Assembly: GCA_002694945.1 (NCBI GenBank)
Contig: NZNP01000032.1
Span: 11,918 to 21,487, forward strand
Reading direction: 5' to 3'
Source of the DNA: Gammaproteobacteria bacterium
Lineage (GTDB): Bacteria > Pseudomonadota > Gammaproteobacteria > Pseudomonadales > Azotimanducaceae
Length of the DNA stretch: 9,570 bases
The translations under genes and the position numbers were made by a program. This document shows positions 6,062 through 9,570 of this stretch, in pieces; position 1 is the first letter of the stretch; each line of letters opens with the position of its first letter. The notes below the pieces were generated by a model. It saw nothing but the letters and a program-made list of their open reading frames with translations, did not search any database and was not told where the DNA came from.

Positions 6062-6940
6062 CTAAATGACGTCTTCAATTATTTTCGAGCTAATCCTTTT
6101 TGGTATTTTTGCGTCTATTTGCTTGAATAATTTCGAAACTAGCTCGGTCTGCTCTTCGTCTTCGTCAATAATAAAGTTGGAGCTCTTTTTAAGCCATGCC
6201 GCTTCTGAATCAAGTGCAAGGTTGGCTAGCATGGACAAGTCTGCCTCAATTAGAACCAAGCATTCGTTGCCAAAGGCTCCGATAATATTTTCGATGCTAG
6301 CCAGATCATTGATAAATATAACGTTAAGCGAAAACCTTTTTGCTATTTGACACAAGTGCGAATCGTCGCTGCTAGTATCATGAGAGAGTCTTAGAAGCAT
6401 CGTATGTTCATGATCATGGGCCCTTCTTTTAATTAACTCCTTGACCAGAAAAGATTTCCCGGATTTTCTTTCGCCCCAAACTACGCAGCAGCCCGTTTTA
6501 GTGCCATTTAGGATTTCTAAAGACTTATCGATGTTACTTCTTGGATCGAGTACCGATATTGATGAATCAGCAATCTCTTGGGGAGTTTTTTCGTAAACAA
6601 GTCCTGGGTTTTCTTGTAGCGCCGATTTAATGGACGATATCTCTTTGTTTATTTTTTGAATGTGTTCCCATGGGTCATTATCCGCAAATCTTGGGGAAGA
6701 GAATTTTTGATCAGCCATCGTTTGGGAAAAATTCTTCTTCTCGTCTTGTTGTTTAGACGATGCGCTATCTGCCCTTACTTCAACATCTGATTTTACCTTT
6801 TGTTCCTCGCGCGCAGCTATGATTTCTGTTTTTGAGCCAACGCGTGTATTCGAGACGATTAACGCATGGTCGCCGAGAGTAGTTCGTATCTCATCCATAA
6901 CAGATTTTGTGTCTTTACCAACAAACCTTTGGAGTTCCAT
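6062..6940 (-). CDS. flhF: FlhF-like flagellar placement protein with reduced GTPase domain
   Basis: FlhF is an SRP-type GTPase that marks the cell pole for flagellar assembly. The N-terminal domain is clear: MELQRFVGKDTKSVMDEI, then LGDHALIVSNTRVGSKTEIIAA (residues 1-43, shown in two parts). A polar linker (50-90) and a short helical N-domain-like part (90-145) follow. A Walker A motif, GERKSGKS (156-163), sits after a CCVVW strand. After that the protein diverges. The usual DTYRIGAxEQL stretch is replaced by LSHDTSSDDSHLCQIAKRF, the DTAG motif by IEADLSM (231-237), and the TKLDE and C-terminal GQxVPEDL motifs are absent. At 292 residues it is well short of typical FlhF (roughly 370-500). 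The start has a perfect AAGGAGG 8 bases upstream that overlaps the flhA stop; the gap to flhA is 13 bp. The identity rests on the N-terminus and position. The residual domain may still bind nucleotide, but canonical GTPase activity looks doubtful. Confidence 0.85.
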   Translation of the reverse strand: MELQRFVGKDTKSVMDEIRTTLGDHALIVSNTRVGSKTEIIAAREEQKVKSDVEVRADSASSKQQDEKKNFSQTMADQKFSSPRFADNDPWEHIQKINKEISSIKSALQENPGLVYEKTPQEIADSSISVLDPRSNIDKSLEILNGTKTGCCVVWGERKSGKSFLVKELIKRRAHDHEHTMLLRLSHDTSSDDSHLCQIAKRFSLNVIFINDLASIENIIGAFGNECLVLIEADLSMLANLALDSEAAWLKKSSNFIIDEDEEQTELVSKLFKQIDAKIPKRISSKIIEDVI

Positions 6941-6953
6941 GGTATTTTCCTCC

Positions 6954-9068
6954 TTAATCTCTTTCGCTTAATTCGATTGTTCTTACAATTTTGATTGACT
7001 GATCATCTGGCACCTCTCTGTAGGATAAAACAGACAGCTCTTTCTTCAGTTTTCCTATGAATATAGATAGCCATTGACGTATTGTCGGTGAAACAATTAA
7101 GACAGCTGCTCTATCCTGTTCTTGAGATTTGTTTACCTCCTCGGACAGCGACTCGATCAATGTCTGCGCAAGATTGGGCTCTAGAGTTACCTCATCTACC
7201 GAAGATGCTGCTTTCACTAAATCCGTCAAAATTTGCTCAAGGTTAGGATCGAGAGTTATTACCTCAAGTGTGTCTAGCGGATCGCAAAGTTGCTGCATAA
7301 TCAAGCGTCCCAATCGACTCCTAACATAGCTGGTCAATGCCTCTGGTGCCTTTGTGTATGGTGCAGCGTCGGATAGCGTCTCTAGAATAGTGCGCATATC
7401 TTTTATCGGCACCCCTTCGGCGAGTAAATTTTGAAGAACTTTTAGGACAGCACTTAAAGAGAGATTGTCGGGTATTAGCTCCTCAATGAGTTTGGGAGAA
7501 CTCTCCTCTATACGGTTCACTAATTGTTCCGTGATTTCGTAAGTTAATAGTTCCTCTGCGTTATCTCTAAGGACGCTGTTTAGATGAGTTGCTACGACCG
7601 TGCTGGTGTCGACTACAGTGTAGCCAACAGCCTGGGCGTATTCTTTGTCCTTCGCATCAATCCATACTGCCTCTAGACCGAAAGCTGGTTCTTTCGTTTG
7701 AGTACCTGAAATAGTTTCTAAAACGGAGCCTGGATTGATAGCTAAAAATTTTCCTAATTCGATATCTCCGCGTCCCCTCGTAGACCCATTAACGACTAAT
7801 TGGTACTGATGGGGAGGGATATCTAGGTTGTCCCTAATTCTGATAGTTGGAAGCAAAAAGCCGAATTCTCCAGACATTTTCTTGCGAATGCCTTTTGCCC
7901 TTTGAAGAAGCCGACCGTGTCGCTCTTCCTCGATTAAAGGAATAAGCCCATAACCGAGTTCAACACTGATAACGTCTACCTGTCCTGCGTCATCCCAATC
8001 GAGTTCGAGTACTTCCTCGTTTGATTTTTCTATTTCTTGCGTCTCGATCTCGTCCAGTTTCACGAATTCATTATTTTGTTTTTGTCTGAGGAAATAACTC
8101 AGAGCAGCTGCGCTGAGACCCAAGATTAGGAAAACAGCGTTTGGCATTCCGGGTATGAGCCCTAAGACTACAAGTGTTCCTCCCGCGACACCAAATGCCA
8201 ATGGGTTGCTCAACTGTTTTGTGGCTTGCTCAGGCGCTGATTCGTCGGTAGTTACTCTGGAAACAATAACTGCCGTTGCGAGAGAAAGAATTAGTGCGGG
8301 AATTTGTGCGACCAGCCCGTCTCCAATTGTAAGAAGAACATACGCCCTCGAGGCATCTTGTAGGGAAAGATCGTGCTGCAACATACCAATTGCCAGCCCC
8401 CCAATAAGATTTATTAACAGGATTAATATTCCGGCGATCGCGTCACCTCTAACAAATTTTGAGGCGCCGTCCATAGAGCCAAAAAAATCGGATTCCTGCG
8501 TAACCTGTGCGCGTCTTATTCTTGCCGTCTCCTGATCGATTACCCCGGCGTTAAGATCGGCATCAATCGCCATTTGCTTGCCCGGTAATGCATCAAGAGT
8601 AAATCTGGCTATCACTTCTGAGACTCTTCCAGCTCCCTTAGTAATTACGATAAAATTTATTATCATTAAGATGACAAAGACGATAAGTCCGACAGCGTAA
8701 TTTCCGCCAATTACGAACTGACCAAACGCTTCAATCACTTTCCCGGCTGCATCTCCTCCTTGATATCCCTCTATCAAGACCACTCGGGTTGACGCTACAT
8801 TGAGTCCTAGACGCATCACTGTGGCAAAGAGAATGATGATTGGGAAAGATGAAAAATCCATAGGTGTAGCCGTGTGAATGGCTACCATAATGATCAAAAG
8901 TGCCAGGATGATGTTGAAAGTAAAAAAAACGTCTAGCATTACAGGCGGAATTGGCAAAACGAGCAGTGTTAGTACCAGCAGAACTATAAGTGGTGTTATT
9001 AACGAACTGAGCGGGAAAGAAGACGCTAGGTGTCGAAAATTTGACAGAGAAAAAAGTATAGATTCCAT
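6954..9068 (-). CDS. flhA: flagellar type III export gate protein FlhA
   Basis: Inner-membrane component of the flagellar protein export gate, 704 residues (family about 690-710). The N-terminal half has about eight hydrophobic segments (roughly 23-43, 48-66, 75-83, 122-142, 208-230, 243-270, 292-306, 310-328). The FHIPEP-family region MRLGLNVASTRVVLIEGY (85-102) and the conserved cytoplasmic loop LDALPGKQMAIDADLNAG (158-175), which contains the Asp implicated in proton coupling, are intact. The C-terminal cytoplasmic domain (from about 360) is complete, with VDVISVELGYGLIPL and, near the end, AAVLIVSPTIRQWLSIFI. It is the first gene of the operon and stands behind a sigma-54-type promoter (9134-9149). 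The start ATG has only a weak Shine-Dalgarno (AGTAAG), with an AU-rich hairpin just upstream. No abnormal feature is seen in the protein. Confidence 0.97.
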   Translation of the reverse strand: MESILFSLSNFRHLASSFPLSSLITPLIVLLVLTLLVLPIPPVMLDVFFTFNIILALLIIMVAIHTATPMDFSSFPIIILFATVMRLGLNVASTRVVLIEGYQGGDAAGKVIEAFGQFVIGGNYAVGLIVFVILMIINFIVITKGAGRVSEVIARFTLDALPGKQMAIDADLNAGVIDQETARIRRAQVTQESDFFGSMDGASKFVRGDAIAGILILLINLIGGLAIGMLQHDLSLQDASRAYVLLTIGDGLVAQIPALILSLATAVIVSRVTTDESAPEQATKQLSNPLAFGVAGGTLVVLGLIPGMPNAVFLILGLSAAALSYFLRQKQNNEFVKLDEIETQEIEKSNEEVLELDWDDAGQVDVISVELGYGLIPLIEEERHGRLLQRAKGIRKKMSGEFGFLLPTIRIRDNLDIPPHQYQLVVNGSTRGRGDIELGKFLAINPGSVLETISGTQTKEPAFGLEAVWIDAKDKEYAQAVGYTVVDTSTVVATHLNSVLRDNAEELLTYEITEQLVNRIEESSPKLIEELIPDNLSLSAVLKVLQNLLAEGVPIKDMRTILETLSDAAPYTKAPEALTSYVRSRLGRLIMQQLCDPLDTLEVITLDPNLEQILTDLVKAASSVDEVTLEPNLAQTLIESLSEEVNKSQEQDRAAVLIVSPTIRQWLSIFIGKLKKELSVLSYREVPDDQSIKIVRTIELSERD

Positions 9069-9076
9069 AACTTACT

Positions 9077-9098
9077 GATATTTAAAGATAAAAATATC
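9077..9098 (-). promoter_or_regulatory. AU-rich stem-loop next to the flhA ribosome-binding site
   Basis: In the predicted flhA leader GATATTT pairs with AAATATC (7 bp, 8-base loop). The hairpin ends 8 bases before the start codon, and only a weak AGTAAG lies between. An all-but-one A-U stem is marginally stable at growth temperature. It may simply keep the start region accessible, or it may tune translation. Confidence 0.3.
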
Positions 9099-9133
9099 TA
9101 GGCCTGTCCCAAGAAAAAACTGAGTAATCAAAA

Positions 9134-9149
9134 TGCATTTTCCGTGCCT
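9134..9149 (-). promoter_or_regulatory. sigma-54 (-24/-12) promoter of flhA
   Basis: The - strand reads AGGCACGGAAAATGCA against the consensus TGGCACG-N4-TTGCW. The invariant GG and GC are present at the exact spacing, and only the first base and one T differ. Transcription would start near 9123, giving a leader of about 55 bases. RpoN control of flhA through a FleQ/FlrC-type activator is established in Pseudomonas and Vibrio. I see no clear activator-binding repeat nearby; it may lie inside flgP or downstream. Confidence 0.85.
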
Positions 9150-9153
9150 ACTC

Positions 9154-9180
9154 TAAAGAAACGCGGCGGCCGGCCGATAT
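9154..9180 (+). promoter_or_regulatory. sigma-28 (FliA) promoter of flgP
   Basis: TAAAGAAA, an 11-base spacer and GCCGATAT match the FliA consensus TAAAGTTT-N11-GCCGATAA with exact spacing and the full TAAAG and GCCGAT cores. The start point should be near 9187, leaving a leader of only about 14 bases that holds little more than the Shine-Dalgarno sequence. The sigma factor that reads it is encoded by fliA in the divergent operon. Confidence 0.88.
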
Positions 9181-9200
9181 AGATTGCGAGGACCGAATAA

Positions 9201-9570
9201 ATGAGATTTAACGTGATTAATAAGATTTTAGGCAACAACTGCGGGCGGTATGTTGTTTTATTTGCAATATCGCTAGCAGCGGGTTGCGTATCCAGCCAGC
9301 ATCCCTATGCCGTTTCCTCTAGCTTTAGTGAAAGGGTCGTAGGAGTCGGATATGCCGTCATTAATGCACAACCCGGCAATAGCCCGGAGGAAAAGCGACT
9401 AATGGCGATAAAAGCGTCCAAACTGGAAGCATATAAGTCGTTGGCAGAGCAAATCTATGGCCAATACTTGGAATCACGAGGCACTCTGAGCAATCTGAAA
9501 CTAAGTGATGAAGAAATCACCAGCAGGGTAGAGGGACTCGTAGTCGGCGCAAGAGTGGTTAGTATCAAGC
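9201..9570 (+). CDS. flgP: FlgP-like LPP20-family outer-membrane lipoprotein (3' end outside window)
   Basis: The first 123 codons of a flagellar accessory lipoprotein. The signal peptide has a basic start and a hydrophobic core (YVVLFAISLAAG), with a lipobox LAAGC, so lipidation is expected at C29. The mature part begins with a Ser-rich linker and then the family core: VVGVGYAVINAQPGN (47-61), KRLMAIKASKLEAYKSLAEQ (65-84) and RVEGLVVGARVVSI (109-122). This is the pattern of Vibrio/Campylobacter-type FlgP, which forms an outer-membrane disk around the polar flagellar motor and supports motility. The start is fixed by the Shine-Dalgarno GAGGA (9188-9192), 8 bases before the ATG, and by the short leader from the sigma-28 promoter. 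It is divergent from flhA. In Vibrio the gene has flgO and flgT as neighbours; here downstream genes are outside the window. Confidence 0.9.
   Translation, partial: MRFNVINKILGNNCGRYVVLFAISLAAGCVSSQHPYAVSSSFSERVVGVGYAVINAQPGNSPEEKRLMAIKASKLEAYKSLAEQIYGQYLESRGTLSNLKLSDEEITSRVEGLVVGARVVSIK

Noticed and set aside
7160..7270. Apparent duplicated segment near the FlhA C-terminus (EVITLDPNLEQIL and DEVTLEPNLAQTL)
   Set aside because: Both pieces align with a stretch already present in Salmonella FlhA (VIGLDTALERLL and LEPGLADRLL), so this is normal family structure and not a new duplication.
8155..8535. 126-codon + strand frame antisense to flhA
   Set aside because: It lies wholly within conserved flhA coding sequence on the other strand. 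Its composition reflects the complement of membrane-segment codons.
1..9570. CRISPR array, insertion sequence, tRNA or rRNA
   Set aside because: No regularly spaced repeats, transposase frames, terminal inverted repeats or tRNA cloverleaf patterns were seen on either strand.

Overview
The window looks like chromosomal DNA of a marine-type gammaproteobacterium with a single polar flagellum. The evidence is a flhA-flhF-flhG-fliA gene order, a sigma-54-type promoter in front of flhA, a sigma-28-type promoter in front of a flgP-like lipoprotein gene, and a large TonB-dependent receptor of the kind that is expanded in marine gammaproteobacteria. The exact lineage cannot be fixed from this sequence.

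Layout, left to right. (1) Positions 1-440 (+) hold the C-terminal part of a glycerophosphodiester phosphodiesterase. It ends in a perfect bidirectional terminator hairpin (440-470). (2) Positions 506-3373 (-) hold a complete 955-residue TonB-dependent outer-membrane receptor, convergent with the first gene. (3) Positions 3374-3912 are a non-coding stretch. It holds the leader of the receptor gene and, on the + strand, what looks like a decayed cobalamin-riboswitch core. This core is followed by a good ribosome-binding site and the first codons of a lost gene, which run straight into the end of the flagellar operon. (4) Positions 3913-9068 (-) are a five-gene flagellar operon, transcribed flhA, flhF, flhG, fliA and an unrecognised 165-residue gene. 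(5) Positions 9069-9200 are a compact divergent promoter region. (6) Positions 9201-9570 (+) are the start of flgP, cut by the window edge.

How the genes work together. FlhA is the export gate of the flagellar secretion apparatus. FlhF and FlhG normally set position and number of polar flagella. FliA is the sigma factor for late flagellar genes, and the FlgP-like lipoprotein, an outer-membrane accessory of the sheathed/polar motor, sits behind a promoter matching the FliA consensus. The window therefore contains both the late sigma factor and a likely target of it.

The most unusual part is the middle of the flagellar operon. FlhF keeps its N-terminal domain and a Walker A motif, but it is only 292 residues and lacks the recognisable downstream SRP-GTPase motifs. 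FlhG starts at a TTG directly before its Walker motif and is short at the C-terminus. FliA lacks the DWxPR-type motif after region 2. The place usually taken by cheY/cheZ is held by an unknown acidic-tailed protein. Together this suggests a remodelled flagellar placement module, which is an inference from family knowledge and not a demonstrated system.
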